DNA of 64,000 bases from contig NC_079485.1 of NCBI RefSeq assembly GCF_026230105.1, positions 30,423,572 through 30,487,571 on the forward strand, read 5' to 3'. A program made the position numbers and the translations under genes. This stretch comes from Diorhabda sublineata (lineage: Eukaryota > Arthropoda > Insecta > Coleoptera > Chrysomelidae). Below the pieces are notes generated by a model. It had not been told where the DNA came from. It did not search any database and was given only the letters and a program-made list of their open reading frames with translations. Positions 1 through 12,350 of the stretch are shown one piece after another (within the stretch, counting starts at the first letter, position 1; each line of letters begins with the position of its first letter).

Positions 1-560
1 TATCTCCGTTTTTCTTCTTTGTTTTTTGCTTATCATTAAGCCCAATTATCTTAGAATCATTTCCCAATCCCAACTTGATGCCTTTTCAATCAATGGCTCT
101 TACTATGTTTTTTTTACCAATATTTGTCTTCTTCCTGTTGTTCTCATATTTGTTTTTTGTATTATTCTTAAAACGAATTCAAATGCCAAAGTTGACCAAC
201 GTAGCTTACACCTTTGTTGATTTCTCCTTTTAAACAATATCAGGTTTCTTAATTTTTCACTTACTCTTTCCACTTTCAATACTTTCATATTTTTCTCTCC
301 GTTTTTAACGAGTGCAAGGCGGGTTCAAAGTCCAAAATAACATTTTGATACATATTGATGTTCATATACTTTTTTTATAACGTTTTAACAGTGTGTATTG
401 CATCAGTTTGCTGATCTATTTCTGATAACACCATATTGACATTGTCCTAAGATGTTTTTTGTTTCACTAATCAGGAGTCGTATTAATTATAATCATATTA
501 ATCGTGTTTACTTTCGTTTTTACATCGCGACCCAAAATATTTATTGTATCTCCATTTTAT
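1..560. other. AT-rich non-coding sequence
   Basis: T-rich on the plus strand, with short chance open frames only. I see no recognisable element or gene. Confidence 0.5.
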
Positions 561-1390
561 GCTGCGATACTGGAGAACCTAAGTGTTTACAGCTGACCTG
601 TTAATCCCACTCCTCTTTGAAAGTTAAAAATGTGGGATGGCTGTAGTTGCAAGAGATCTTTGTCTTCTATTTCATACGCTACCAGGTGTAGTGCTCTCAT
701 ATTTAGAGAGAATGTGGATAGAGATTTCGTCCCCTGCGTCCCCTGCACGCTGCATTATCTGCTAAGTCTAACGTCTCCAGGTGTTCACTGAAGCGACAGT
801 GCCCCGATAGAACTCCTATTGGTATTCGTAAGCTGTACTTGCTTAGATTAATACATTCAGCAGATCTTCTTTGGTTATAGTTCGTCCCAGTGATTGGTTT
901 TACTCCTATCTACCTTCTTCTCCATTATTATTTCTATTGTTTTGTAGCTGATACCTGTTTTGATCCCAATTACTTCCACAGCATAGTATTGAGGTGAATT
1001 TTCTCTCAAAGCTGAAACTTTTTGGTATTTCGTTGTGAGGAATGTCTCAGATTGGATTATTTTTTAAGGATGGTTTTTCCTTGTTGATTTGTCTTTGTAT
1101 CTTCGATAGTTTGTTCCTCGTGGTACTCAAACTAATTTAAGAACCCCAGCCAATCTGATTATTGGTCTCACAATTACCATGTACATCCACAGTAGGGTCT
1201 TTGGGTTACAACCCCAAATTCTCCCTAGCTCTTTTATTCTTGCTGCTTTTAGGCCTTTTTTCCAATATCTTTTTCATCTAACTATGTATTCTTTAATATC
1301 ATCATTCATTGCATCTTTATCAAGTTTCTTATGGGTTCCTCGCACTAACGTTTGTTCCTGTATAATTCTTTTCGTCTTCTTCTGATTCTT
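561..1390 (-). mobile_element. Non-LTR retrotransposon fragment (RNase H-bearing, I/R1-like), copy 1
   Basis: Reading the minus strand from about 1,250 down, the end of the reverse transcriptase is visible as LGRIWGCNPKTLLWMY and IVRPI, the usual 'WG..P....WMY..IVRPI' stretch. The Cys-rich tail region follows at about 870-600. The sequence at 563-870 is clearly homologous to 62,047-62,345 and in part to 41,600-41,830, so the window holds three copies of the same LINE family in the same orientation. Stops and indels break the frame throughout. Function lost. Confidence 0.75.
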
Positions 1391-2180
1391 CTTCAATTCA
1401 GTTCCATCTTTGATCTTTTCATTTTAATGATTACTTCCTTACTGTTTGTCTTAATGTTTAATACTTTTTCACTATTATTTGTTTTTTTTTCCGATGTATT
1501 TTTAAATAAATAATTGTTCAAAAGCTAAAAATATTCTAAAATTATTAGGCAAAAAGTAATAGACATATTTTCTAAATTTTATATTAGATAAATGTATTTA
1601 CAGTCTAAAATATTTTTTTATTTAAATTAAGTGCGGTTAGTACTATTTTTTCAACTTCTATAGAATACTTATGTATCTTGAACCAATGTCGTAACTGTTC
1701 TTTATAATCCCAAGTACCTGAGGGTCTTTTATTTAAATAGCTTTTGACGAAGAGACTGGTTTCCATTTGGCAAACATTTTTACGTTTTTATATCATCTAA
1801 TTTTGCTTCAAAGTTTTATGAGTAATATATTGAACTGTTTCTTTATTTAATTTAAAAAATTACGGAAAATTACAAAAAAATGAAGGAATCAATAACAATG
1901 TTGAATTCAATCATATAAATTTAAATGTAATAATAAAAAACTGGAGAAAATGAGGAAATACCAACAGAAATCATGTTTGGATTAAAGCAAATTAATACGA
2001 GATGATAAAATAAATTATTTGACTGTTGGAGTCTAATTCAGATGGAACGAGAAACTACGAAATGAATATCCAATATTTTGAGAAAAAGTAGATGTTTCAT
2101 ACATTATCTTTCATTACTAATAAAAAGGCACCAATATAAATCAATTTTAAAACATTTTTTTCTTTCAATACTTCAGTCAA
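1391..2180. other. AT-rich non-coding sequence
   Basis: Homopolymer-rich filler between two mobile elements. Nothing recognised. Confidence 0.5.
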
Positions 2181-2181
2181 A

Positions 2182-3640
2182 TATAAAGGTGTATCATAAA
2201 TGATGTCGGATTCCAATGTTCACTTTGTTTATCAGATAACCATAAAAAAGTCTTAATATTCGAAGTATGGCCAATCGTATTCTATGGTTTTAACTCAAGC
2301 TATTTGAGACCTTGGTAAATCCATTCTTTGCGCTTAGATACAAATTTTTCTCGCACAAGAATATGAGGATTGCTACTAAGTTTTAAGATAAACAAGTAAA
2401 AACAAATATTTATTGTTGGATACGGCTTTATTGTTTTTCAAAATATTCTCCATTAAGATCAATATATCTTTGCATGTGTTTGAACCAATTGTGGAAGTAT
2501 TTTTCCCGTTCCGTTTGAGGTACCTCCATAACAACCGTCCCTTCAGTTATAGCAAATCGTTGAGCTCGCAATTTATTTTTAATCAGTGAGAGTAAAAATT
2601 CTTGAGTGGACTGTACGGCAGATGACCCATCAATTCGATGTTTTGACTGTTAAAAAACATTTTTGTTTAAACTGATGTGTGATAGCTCACGTTGTCTTGG
2701 TGTAAAATGATTCGTCTTCTGCGATTGCTCTTCCTGATATTTTTGAATACTTCTAGCAAACAAATGCTGTTGTACCATTTTAGAATAGATCGTTCTACGT
2801 TACTCTATTGGAACAGTAGTGACATGTCCAGTCATTCCGAAAAAACAGGCGACCATTTGCTTCGTCTCCTGTATTTTGAAGCACCTCGATTGAATTTTTT
2901 CAGCATTTTTTTGCACCAATCGATACAAGCTTTTTCTGAACGCTTGTCAAATTATGCGGTATCCAACCAAATGCAATATTGAATGTATGCAAGTGGAACT
3001 AATGCCCAAATATGCCTCAATATCACGGTATGTCACATGACGATCTTGCAATATCAGTTAACGCAAAGCATCGATTTTTCATGGCACAAGAGCCGATTTT
3101 TGACGACCTTCACGAAATTCATACTGTAGCAAAGTGTGACCACGATTTAATTCAGAAAACCAGCGAAGCACGGTAGATCGAGATGGTACTTGATCGGATA
3201 CGAGTTGATCGGCAGTCTGCTGTTTAATCCACGTCGAAAGTAATAGACCAAAATGAATGTTGCAAATATCTATACAACAACTCATGTACCCCTAGTATGA
3301 CAAAAATTGTGAGTACGGTCACCATTAAAAATATGTCAAACTTTATGATGGTAATGTCAAACATAATCATATCAGTGTTGCGATATTTGAAAACCCTTGT
3401 AGAAATCTGGAGTTTGCAAACTCCGGACTGAATGCTGGATATGAACTTCATCACGACCAAGTTTTTCGATTTTTTCATCTTCAGTTTCACATATTTTCCT
3501 TGTTCCCACGGCTACGTCAATAAACAAAAGAAGAATGATTGAAAGAAAGTAAAGCAATTGTACTTTTCATAGAATTAGAAACTAGTTACGACATGTTTAA
3601 ATTGAGTCGTAGGAATTTTCAAAATTCAAATGAAAATAGT
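2182..3640 (-). mobile_element. mariner element, degenerate, copy 1 of a family
   Basis: Minus strand. The transposase N-terminal helix-turn-helix region lies at 3,079-3,285, with SDQVPSRSTVLRWFSELNRG and EFREGRQKSALVP, which is typical mariner. The C-terminus is at about 2,430-2,640 and reads HNWFKHMQRYIDLNGEYFEK, the hallmark mariner ending. The middle carries stops and frameshifts. The outer sequence (about 2,182-2,345 and 3,565-3,620) matches both flanks of the element at 7,157-7,922, and the end resembles a terminal repeat of the form AGGTGTATCATAAATGATG. A cut-and-paste transposase of the Tc1/mariner superfamily, inactive here. Confidence 0.85.
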
Positions 3641-4150
3641 TTCGTGAGATTGCAGATTTATAAACAAACAAACGACGATGCAAAAAAATAATTTTGATAA
3701 TTTTTTTTTCTACAAAGGCCAACGAAACAAGTGTAAACGAAGTTGTTGCATTAAATTCTATTGGAAAGTCTGATGCCTATACAGCTCATTGTTTCCACAT
3801 ATAAGGGGAGGAATTAAGTGTTTTGAAGCTTCTTGAACGAGGAAGTCTTGCACAGTGACCGGAGGAAAAAATACATTGATAGTCTTCGAGTGGTTTAGGA
3901 ATAGATATTATGAATAAATCAGACTCATAATAGATTCTACATTTTTGTTGAATTCTTTTAGTTGTTTGAAGTTACAGCACCCGGTAACTAGTATGAGATA
4001 CAGCCGCGCATTTATGACTGTATTGAACCCACCTTTCTCAATGTGCTGGATTAACTTACACTAAATGATAAAACACATTATCACAAACTAAGAAGTGAAT
4101 TTGGTATTAGTAATTTCATAATGATTATGTATTATTTAAATATCAAACAA
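3641..4150. other. Non-coding spacer
   Basis: No gene or element recognised between the mariner and the LINE fragment. Confidence 0.4.
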
Positions 4151-4580
4151 GCATTAGAAATAAATCTTGGTTTATAATGTTTAGAAAAGACGTGTCTTGG
4201 TAGCTGTTTTAACAGGCTTGCATTTCTCCAAAGAAAGTAGTCCCGCTGAATTGAAGTTCTAAGCATCTGCAGGTGAACAAAGAATTCATGAGCTACGTCA
4301 GCAGTCGAGTAAGTCTTGCAAATACTGCTCTAGGTCATATTATGTTGGGTAGCAACCTTTCTTTTATGCTCAAAGCTGTCCTAGTTTTTCTCCGGGTATA
4401 CTTGGGAGTCGAGCTCTCAATGTGTGAGCAATACTCCAAATATGGAAGGATCTGAACCTTTTAGAGTATTAGAAGCTGTTGCGGAGTGTACCTATAGCTT
4501 TCTGGTGGCTCCAAGTTTTTGTGAATCGGCCACGTGGCTATGCCAGGACATATTGTTTCCAATCTGTTTTTTATTTAATA
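4150..4580 (-). mobile_element. Jockey-like LINE, C-terminal fragment
   Basis: On the minus strand the conserved post-RT tail of jockey-type retrotransposons can be read: DSFEHKRKVATQHN near 4,330-4,380, then HEFFVHLQMLRTS and RDYFLWRNASLLKQLPRHVF at about 4,170-4,300. Upstream pieces such as LGATRKL continue towards 4,560 with stops. A 5'-truncated, decayed copy with no promoter or RT core. Confidence 0.65.
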
Positions 4581-5390
4581 ACTGCACGTTTTTTTTTACT
4601 AATAAGGTTTAAATTACTTATTTACTAAGCTACTGATAATACTGAATTGATGTTAACACTAAATTTCAGGATCTACGCACCTTTTTCATAGTGGCGTGTG
4701 TTGTAGCCACTTCTTAACATAGTTAGGGCTCGAAACTAAATCAATTAATAAAAATTACTTAGTAGTCAATGTTATCTCAACATGTAAATATGAAATTAGA
4801 AGCTATATCACTTTATCAGTGATTGTATTAGATGATTATCATGATTCGTGATTCAAAATTAAGTTTAAGATTTTTCTAATTATATTATATACATTAACAA
4901 TGAAATTCAAAGTTACTTTTTAGTTAATAAGAAAAAATGTTATATGTGCTTCTAAATTTTAAATTGACACACTTCGTATAGTTATAAGGATATTCACAGA
5001 GTATTACACACAAAGTGAATACCTTGAATTATAATTTCTATTTATTTGATTTTACGTTTATAATGAGGAAATCGTATAAAAATTATTTCAGTTGTGCGAG
5101 ACTTACCGGTCATAAAAGACCCAATATCTGGGAACTAATTTGAATAACAATATAAGTAAACTGTCAGTCAGAATGGCCCATTATATAAGGACTAACTGGG
5201 TTAGGGTTACTGGCCCTTTTTGAACAAGATTTTTGGTTTTATTTGTTAATATACCAATATATTTTGTATAATACTCTCAACAGGTTAGTTACCAACTGTA
5301 AAAACAAATTTGTACTACTATAATTGATTATAGGTTTATGTTTCTAAATTTTCTTGATTTTAGGTCTCTTCTGTTTCAAAATTAGTTTTT
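4581..5390. other. Non-coding AT-rich spacer
   Basis: No coding similarity seen. Contains one AT-rich stretch after another. Confidence 0.4.
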
Positions 5391-5392
5391 TT

Positions 5393-6860
5393 AATAATTT
5401 TTAAAAGATAGATAAAATTTGATTTGACGTTTCGACTTTTCTTTAAGTCTTTATCAAAATATGATATTAACACTGACAATTTGCGTATTTATATTGATAG
5501 ATCACTATACCACAATAGATCACCTTCATCATGAATATCAAAATAAGAATAAAATCAACTTAGAACTTTGTTCTAATGAGAAAAATCAATTTTTCCTTAG
5601 TCCTTACTTCTCAAATGTTAAATTATTTGTAGTTTTATTAGAATTTACAAAATAGAGCTATAAATTTTACTTAAATTATTTAGATCTTTTTTATCATTTA
5701 TAGCTTTTTCGTTCTTATTAATTGCGAATTCCGTTTCAAAATTTTGAATCTTTAGAATTGAATTTATGTTTTTTTTGTTATTTCATGGTTCGTTAATTCA
5801 GTTTTATTTTTTTTATCGTATTGATGACCTTCTAGTCTATTTTCTAAATACTGAGATGTTTGCCCTACGTAGACAGCGTCACAACTAGTACAAGGCACTT
5901 GATATATAATATTACTTCTTTTGTTTCTTGTGTTTTAGACTTTAATTTAGTGAAATATTTGGATAATGTTTTATATTCTTTATGACTTATACTAACATCA
6001 TATTTATTGAAATAATTCGATAATTGTTGGGAAAGTCCTTGTACATATGGTTAAATAAAAATGTTTTATGTTTTGATGTTTCGTTTCTGTTTTGTATTCG
6101 TTAGGAATTTTTATACTTTCAATTTTTTCTTTGAAAGCCCATGTGTTTTTGATTTGTTTCGATATAAAATTTTTTTCAAATAATTAGATAAGGGGGTGAG
6201 AGGAGTTTGAATACTTGAAAAAATCGGTCGAAGGGGAATGTCAGGTTTGTGCAGTTTTGGCAAACCACATATTTTAGAGGGTAAAGCTTTGTGAATTTTC
6301 AATTTTTTTGCGTCTGATAGCGAAATAAAAAGTTGTTCTTCCTAAGATCGAATTAGATCATTATTTTGTTTTTGATAAGAATTCGTAGGATCTTGTTTAA
6401 TTTTTTTGTAGGTTTTGTAGGTCTTATCATTTAATAATTTCATCATTTTATTATAATAATCTTCAGTTTATCTGCTTTCAAAATTTTGAGATTTCTATTC
6501 TATTTCTGTTGTTGTTTTTCAATTTATTTTTGAAATTAGTGATAATGTTACAAGTATCAGATCTTATTTTATTTTGAATTTCGTTATTCAGATGATTGGT
6601 ATTGCATTCAATATTACATAAGATATTTTTCACAGGTAATTATTTGTCACTAGAAATATTTTGTGCAAAATTGGGACCTAAAGATAAAACTTCTTTCACT
6701 TCATCTGGTATGACAGTATCAGTTAAATTTTCGATTAATTTTGATTTTATTTCATTTGATTTTTCAGAAATAGGTTGTTGTTTTAATATAAGATTTCCAG
6801 TTTTCTTTATATTTTTTATTTGTATTTATTAAAAAGTGATTCAGTCCTTTCTCAACATTT
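5393..6860 (-). mobile_element. Penelope-like retroelement, internally deleted
   Basis: Minus strand. The N-terminal RT region is recognisable at about 6,340-6,830 (VLSLGPNFAQN, IITNFKNKL). KICGLPKLHKPDIPLRPIF at about 6,190-6,290 is the diagnostic Penelope motif before RT motif 1. The C-terminal GIY-YIG nuclease lies at about 5,820-5,930 (YQ/KCLVLVVT frame-shifted relative to the expected 'IPC..C...YIGQT', followed by an NRLEGHQ-like stretch). Between them the RT palm with the catalytic aspartates is missing: sequence passes from the KLHKP block almost directly to a PYVQGLSQQLSNYFNKY tail at about 6,000-6,060. The end near 5,430 carries GACGTTTCGACTT...AAGTCTTTATCAAAAT, also seen at 13,033. 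Confidence 0.85.
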
Positions 6861-7156
6861 TTTCATAAATTTTTTGAAAATATTAATATGAATTACTTCA
6901 TTTATTTTAACAGTTATATTTTTTAAATCATTAAATTAAAGAAATTGCTTATAGGTATATATAGACAACGTTTTAAAAAAATATTTATACCTGTTGTCCA
7001 AAAATATGGCACTTTCAACCTCAATATCAAAAATTGAAGAAAACTTCAAAACATTAATCAATTAGAGTTTTGTGGTATTATTAAAAAATACGGAATTATT
7101 TGAAACGACAATTAAAAACTCACAGTTGATTGCATTATAAGCACCTTCTAAATCAA

Positions 7157-7922
7157 ATTATAAAGGGCGACTCATAAATAATATCGGTTTCCAATGTTCA
7201 CTTTCTTTATTAAATAATCACATAAAATAAAAACCCAACGTATTCTATAGTTTCAACCCAACATTTAGCAAGCTCTTTGAGACCTTGTTAAAACCATTCT
7301 TTAGACTTAGATACAAAAAATGGTCGTTCTTTATTTACAGCATCTCCTTTGCAATAAAATTTTTTTAACCTGAGAAATTTACTATGGATTTGGATAAATA
7401 GCAATCTGACGATACAAGGTCCACGCTAAACCTGGATATCTCTCCGATAAAACGATAAAACTCTGTCCACTATATACCTCTGCATTGATAGCTCGACCAT
7501 CTGGAATGTAGTAGTTTTGAAGTACACCAAATCTTTTCAATTCCTCCAAACTCACAAGACTTTCCCCTCGAATCGCCCTCTCTGTGCGAAGGGTTTTGGC
7601 AATTGTCAAATACTTTTAAAAATGTTCATAACTGTACCTGAGCTAATAGAAGTTTTCGGGCTTTTATTGGTTTTTTATAATAATAAACTGGAAATTTGGA
7701 AAAGCCCTGTGAATGCCGAAAAATTGATCAATCGAGTGTACAAACAAATATAAACCTATTAACTTGAATTACCTATTTAATACAAAATTTTCCCACCAGT
7801 AAACATTCTCCCGCGAAAATTAATTCCAGCGGAAAAACTAGACTATGATTTCAACAAGTGACAACATGCTAAAATTGAGACGTAGGCATTTTCACATATG
7901 GAATAGATATAACTTATGAAGA
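7157..7922 (-). mobile_element. Short mariner-family copy (766 bp) related to the element at 2,182-3,640
   Basis: Ends AGGGCGACTCATAAATAAT at the left and, reverse-complemented, AGAGGGTGTCTTCATAAGTTAT at the right: imperfect terminal inverted repeats. Both flanks align with those of the 2.2-3.6 kb mariner. At the left the minus strand reads SKSKEWF and GLKELAKCWVETIEYVG, resembling a mariner transposase C-terminus. The centre holds a 75-codon open frame (7,382-7,609) unlike the rest of copy 1. A deletion derivative, probably mobilised in trans when active. Confidence 0.6.
7382..7609 (-). CDS. Unrecognised 75-codon open frame inside the short mariner copy
   Basis: The frame is open from TTG (no ATG in frame) to TAG and contains LKRFGVLQNYYIPDGRAINA and SERYPGLAWTLYRQIAI. 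Its base composition is closer to coding DNA than its neighbours. The block FGV....IP.GR.IN.EVYS loosely resembles the central part of mariner transposases, which would fit its location, but I cannot confirm this. It could be a captured exon or a second transposase remnant. Probably not expressed as a protein on its own. Confidence 0.25.
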   Translation of the reverse strand: MTIAKTLRTERAIRGESLVSLEELKRFGVLQNYYIPDGRAINAEVYSGQSFIVLSERYPGLAWTLYRQIAIYPNP

Positions 7923-8514
7923 CACCCTCTGTATTTCACATTAAGTACTATAATTCCACTGAATAAAATAATAAATGCTATGAAAACATCGAAATTGAAT
8001 ATTCATGATGAATAGAACAATGAGTTTGTCTAAATCGATACATCGATTTTGATGAATAAACGGTGGTTCATCGCGTAGGATCAGTATTCATAACAAATAT
8101 TTCAAGCTCTACAAAATAGATGTCACTAAAACTGATACGGTAAGTAGTAAGTTCCTTAGTAGACTATAGAACTAACAACTAATATATTCTATTGAAACAT
8201 ATAAAAAAAGTATTTCTGTTTGTTTCTGGTGAAAAAGGAGTGGTTTCAATAAAATGGAGTTATGGATCTTTGGAAACCGAAAAACAATATTTTACCGTGA
8301 AGTAATAGAACAAAACTGAAAAAAGCTGTATCATATTACCGAGGAGGGTAGGATTAAATGCATTGTAATATATAGTATTCGAAACCCTCATTGAGTCATT
8401 CTGTTTCCGGGTTATTTCCAACGTATATATTTCAACGATATACAAGGTGATAAAATAACTATGAATCATTATATTGAAGAAAACCAAGTCAATTATATTT
8501 ATTCAATTCAAACA
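7923..8514. other. Non-coding spacer
   Basis: No recognised element or gene; chance open frames only. Confidence 0.4.
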
Positions 8515-9450
8515 CATTGATCTTAGCTAGTAGTGCAAGATCTAAAGATGATAACCGGACTTTACTGGCACTAAACAGGAACAGTCAAAATTTCAAAATC
8601 GAAGGGTCCACATCAGAAGAAATAGCAATAAGAAAAGGCGCGCAAGAAGGATGTGTATTGTCTCCACAACTGTTTAACCTCTACTCTGAGGCAGTATTCA
8701 GAGAAGCGATAGTACAACTGCGGGCATAAAGATTATAAACAATCATCGTTACGCAGATGATACTGTGTTAGTGGCCAGTAGCCTACCAGAACTTCAATCT
8801 CTTATGGACGGTATTGTATACCATAGTGAACAATTCGGCCTTTATATGAATACGTCCAAGACCAAACTATTGGTATTCTCAAAAATACAAAAAAACGCCA
8901 CCCTAAGACTCCATGGAGAGATCATTGAACAAGTGTCATTTTTAAGATACCTGGGCGCGCTCGTCAACCAGCAATGCAATACCCAAAACTCGAAATCAGA
9001 TTAAGAATTGAGCAAGCGCGGAAAACTCTGATCAACATGAGGATAATCGCAACCTCAACCTGGAACTCCGGACCAGAATGCTTCGCTGTTACATCTTTCC
9101 TGTTCTTTTGTACGGATGCGAAAGTTGGATATGGATGCGGCCACTGAGAAAAAAATTAATGCGTTCGAAATGTACGCCTACAGGCGAATGCTGCTTATAT
9201 ATTGGATGGTACATAAGACAAACATAGAGATCCTACAGCGAATGGGTAACTTCTCACGACAATCAAGGAGAGAAAATCGCAGTACTTGGGACATATCCGC
9301 CTGATAATAGAAGGAAAGATTGAAGGAAAACGGTCGGTCGGCCATAGACAGACTTGCGCAGATGGTTCGGACAGATGTCTATAGAAATTTTCAGAGCTGC
9401 TGTTTCTCGTGCGACAATAGCCATTTTGATCGCCAAAATAAATGCAAGTT
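8515..9450 (+). mobile_element. Non-LTR retrotransposon, 3' half of the reverse transcriptase
   Basis: Plus strand, two main open pieces. AIRKGAQEGCVLSPQLFNLY (about 8,626-8,685) is RT motif 4. HRYADDTVLVASSLPELQSL (about 8,749-8,808) carries the YADD catalytic box, followed by GLYMNTSKTKLLVFSK and a FLRYLGALVN block. After a frameshift come KKINAFEMYAYRRMLLI and IEILQRMG (9,145-9,250) and a degenerate GRRQTSWLRNLRRWFG-like tail to about 9,440. Type of LINE common in insects, encoding an endonuclease-RT. Stop codons and frame changes make it inactive. Confidence 0.88.
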
Positions 9451-9949
9451 GTGACACCACGCTTTGTCATAATGTCTCACATCGGTTTGTAAGTACCTAC
9501 CTTGTAAAATTCATTTAGTTGTTCTCGATAAAACTAATTCTTGTCGAAGAGAAAGCGAGTCTAGTTTTCGTAGATAATTTTTAAATCGTATCATACCTAC
9601 TTTCATCTCCTGGCAATGAAATCTCGATCTGCATCCATGCAAACTAAAACACGATCTCTTTGTTGATCAATCTTAAAGTAAATTTGGCTCTCACCCATCT
9701 CATTTACAAATCATCTATAATTAATTATATAGACATGTACGCTTGTTTGAATAAACGACTGATGAAGGATTTGTGCTTTGGTCTAATCTGTAAATACCTA
9801 CCGAGAGATAACTACCAAAAATGGATGTCGATGTTATTTAAGAAAATCTTCATCAAAGGCTAAGTTGAATTAGTATTAATTCCGTCATAGTTTTGTATAA
9901 AGTTTATGTTTAAGTATAAAATAACCATTCCTCTTCTTCTTTCAGTGCC
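9451..9949. other. Non-coding spacer
   Basis: No recognised element or gene. Confidence 0.4.
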
Positions 9950-10340
9950 GTGTCTGTCTTCAAGCATAGGCTATCTCGACGACAATTTGGTTGAATTGAT
10001 CTGTATCTGTCGCTACTCCCAGTCCGTTTCAGTTTTCAATATTTCGTAGCCACGACAGCTTTTCGCGGCCTATTCATCTTCTGCTCTTAACCTTTTCCTG
10101 AATAATCAGGCGAAGGATGCTATATATTTGGTACTTCACATTATATGCTCGAAAGAACTGACCTTTCTTGTTTTTATGATGTTTAACTATCTAAGTACTT
10201 CTTTATTACTGGTATGTGCAGTCTTAAGGATTCTTCGATAGCTCCACTGTACCTCCGTGTTCTTAACCGCGTCTGAACTGTGAGGTTAGGTTATGTTAGT
10301 GAGAGTTAGTTTCCAGTTGCTGAATGCACTTCGTGCTATT
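9950..10340 (-). mobile_element. LINE 3'-end fragment
   Basis: On the minus strand short patches (HIMR-like start, then RPRKAVVATKY and LNRRRDSLCL-like pieces) match the C-terminal end of the LINE type seen at 8,515-9,450, the region with a Gly/Arg-rich linker before the final Arg/Trp helix. Very decayed; assignment rests on pattern only. Confidence 0.4.
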
Positions 10341-10559
10341 TCAATCTCTTCGTCGCATAGAATATTTTGAAAAGTCTGTATAACTATTAGAAAAACCACG
10401 CTTTTATTTATATTTTCCTTGAAGAACCCAAAACTGTCAAATTTTGAGCTCCTTCTCCTCAATAGTTGATTTGTTCTGCAATTTCTTTGTAACCTGTTAA
10501 ACTAGTCATTATCATCGACATAGGGAATGGTACAGCCATAGATATCTTTTATTTATTCG

Positions 10560-11400
10560 CCTACATACACAATATGAAATAAAGCAACACACGAACAAAC
10601 ATTAAAAACATTTAAAAATACCTCAGCGCACGCTCTGCAGAGGAAAACGATCCTATATCACAGCTACTACAAATAATAAATCATTTCTATGTATGTAGTA
10701 CATTACAAAGTTTTTGTCCACCCTATTGTTTGCGTCATATACCTCAAATAAAAACAATACATTATATATACAGTCTGTAATTTTTGATCCATCGATGTAA
10801 CCTCCTTTTGCTTTTATTATTTCGGTGCAAAATTGTGTCGACAAATAATCGTCGTCTATTTGGTTTCATTCGTTTTCCAGGTTATTCGAAGGATGTGAAA
10901 TGGAAGTAGGATACTGCTTTCTGACTCGAATTTGTCCCACAACAGCTCAATCGGGTTTAGATCGGGCGATTGTGAAGACCAAATCATTACTTTCAGTATA
11001 TTCGTTCTTTCCAATTTTTTCAAATATTCTTCAAAGAATTTTTTGCCGATCAGGTGTTAGTCTTCTTTCTTCAAAATTACTTCAATTTTTACCAGGTCTC
11101 CAGTCGCCTTTAATCCAAAAGATCCCCAAACAATCGCCGAGCCTCTGCCGTGTTTTATAGTCGGGATTAAACATGGATATAACATCCGTTGTTTCTTTGA
11201 CATGTGCATAAATACTTTTTTGTCTTAGACCCAAAAACCTCAAAATTTTACTCATCACTTCATAAAATTTTCTGCCATTCTGCATGCGTCCAAATTTCAT
11301 ATTCTTCAATCCACTGCACCGTTTTAATTTTATTTTCACGTGTTAAAAAAACTGCTTCTCTTAATCTAGCTAACTGAGAATAAACTACAATTATAAACAC
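10560..11400 (-). mobile_element. Tc1-like transposase remnant
   Basis: Minus strand. From high to low coordinate: KSIYAHVKETTDVISMFNPD and a LGDCLGIFWIKGDWRPGKN stretch (11,082-11,230), equivalent to the 'GGGSVMVWGCFS..G' core; LVFTIARSKPD.AVVGQIRVR (10,920-10,985), equivalent to the third catalytic 'SPDLNPIE' block; and CTEIIKAKGGYIDGSKI (10,780-10,840), the typical Tc1 C-terminal 'AKGG' ending. Several stops. No terminal repeats located. Confidence 0.75.
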
Positions 11401-11880
11401 CGAAGAATAATAAACAAATCTGCGGGTACTTGCAAGTTTTAACTTGTCGCACTCATAAATATACTGTCGTATAAAGTAAACAAAAAACGGAAACTAATAT
11501 TTTTGGTTTGTAAGACACCGTTTCAAACTTTGCTTGACAATATGAAAGAAATTAGTTAAAGTGCATTATTCTGAACTTCAATGACTTGATTGTGGAGTGG
11601 GACAAAACTTTTGACCGAGAGTGTATTTACGACTATGATGCGATAACAAATATCTTCAATATTGATTAGAATTTTATTGCGCCGTAATTTCTTGTTTTCA
11701 ATTTGAAATAGTTCAATGGTAGTCATATTTGAATCGGTGATTGTATTACTAAATGAACACAATGAAAGGTATTTCAAATAATTACACAGCAAGTACTTAT
11801 ATACGAGTAATAACAAAAATATCATGCTTCATTTGAATAACAAATATACTGCTTAAATTAATAAGACAACATATACATAT
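11401..11880. other. Non-coding spacer
   Basis: Contains an 89-codon minus-strand open frame (11,556-11,825) without recognisable features; nothing else seen. Confidence 0.35.
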
Positions 11881-11884
11881 AATT

Positions 11885-12350
11885 CCGAGAAGGGAGATGA
11901 AAGTAGATGTGAAAATTATAGAAGGATATCACGTGATGTGGTGTACAAAGTTTTGATTAGAATTGTGAGAATCATACTCAAGGAGTACCAAGAAAGGATA
12001 GTACGAGAAGATTTCAAGAAAGGAAGAAGATATCCACCATTAAGACGATCATGGATAAAAGTTATGAACTGATTCATGTTATGTGTATAGATTTTAAGCA
12101 GGCTTATGACACAGTAGATAGAAACGAAATTTATGTTGCCTTTAATATACTAGAAATCGAATATCGACAGAAAATTTTAGGATATAACAAGAGGGCTGAT
12201 TTATCACCATATACAGCAAATAATTGTAAATGTAGAGGACTCAGCTTTAATAACTAGAACAAAGAAAGAAATGGAAAGGGCATTCTGTAAACTAAGAAAT
12301 CATGAATTAAGAATAAACCAAGAGAAAAGTATATGGTGCTATGATTGATA
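11885..12350 (+). mobile_element. LINE reverse transcriptase fragment, N-terminal part of RT
   Basis: Plus strand. VVYKVLIRIVRIILKEYQER (about 11,938-11,997), REDFKKGRR, then MCIDFKQAYDTVDRNEI (12,081-12,131), the RT motif containing the first catalytic aspartate. After 12,240 short pieces (ALITRTKKEMERAFCKLRNH) belong to the later RT. Same general family as 8,515-9,450, but a separate, decayed copy lacking the YADD box. Confidence 0.78.

Noticed and set aside
3372..3557. 61-codon minus-strand frame starting with a signal-peptide-like hydrophobic stretch (LLYFLSIILLLFIDVAVG)
   Set aside because: It has no in-frame ATG (the start is TTG with a TGA just upstream), and it lies at the outer edge of a mariner copy. 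Most likely chance or decayed sequence.
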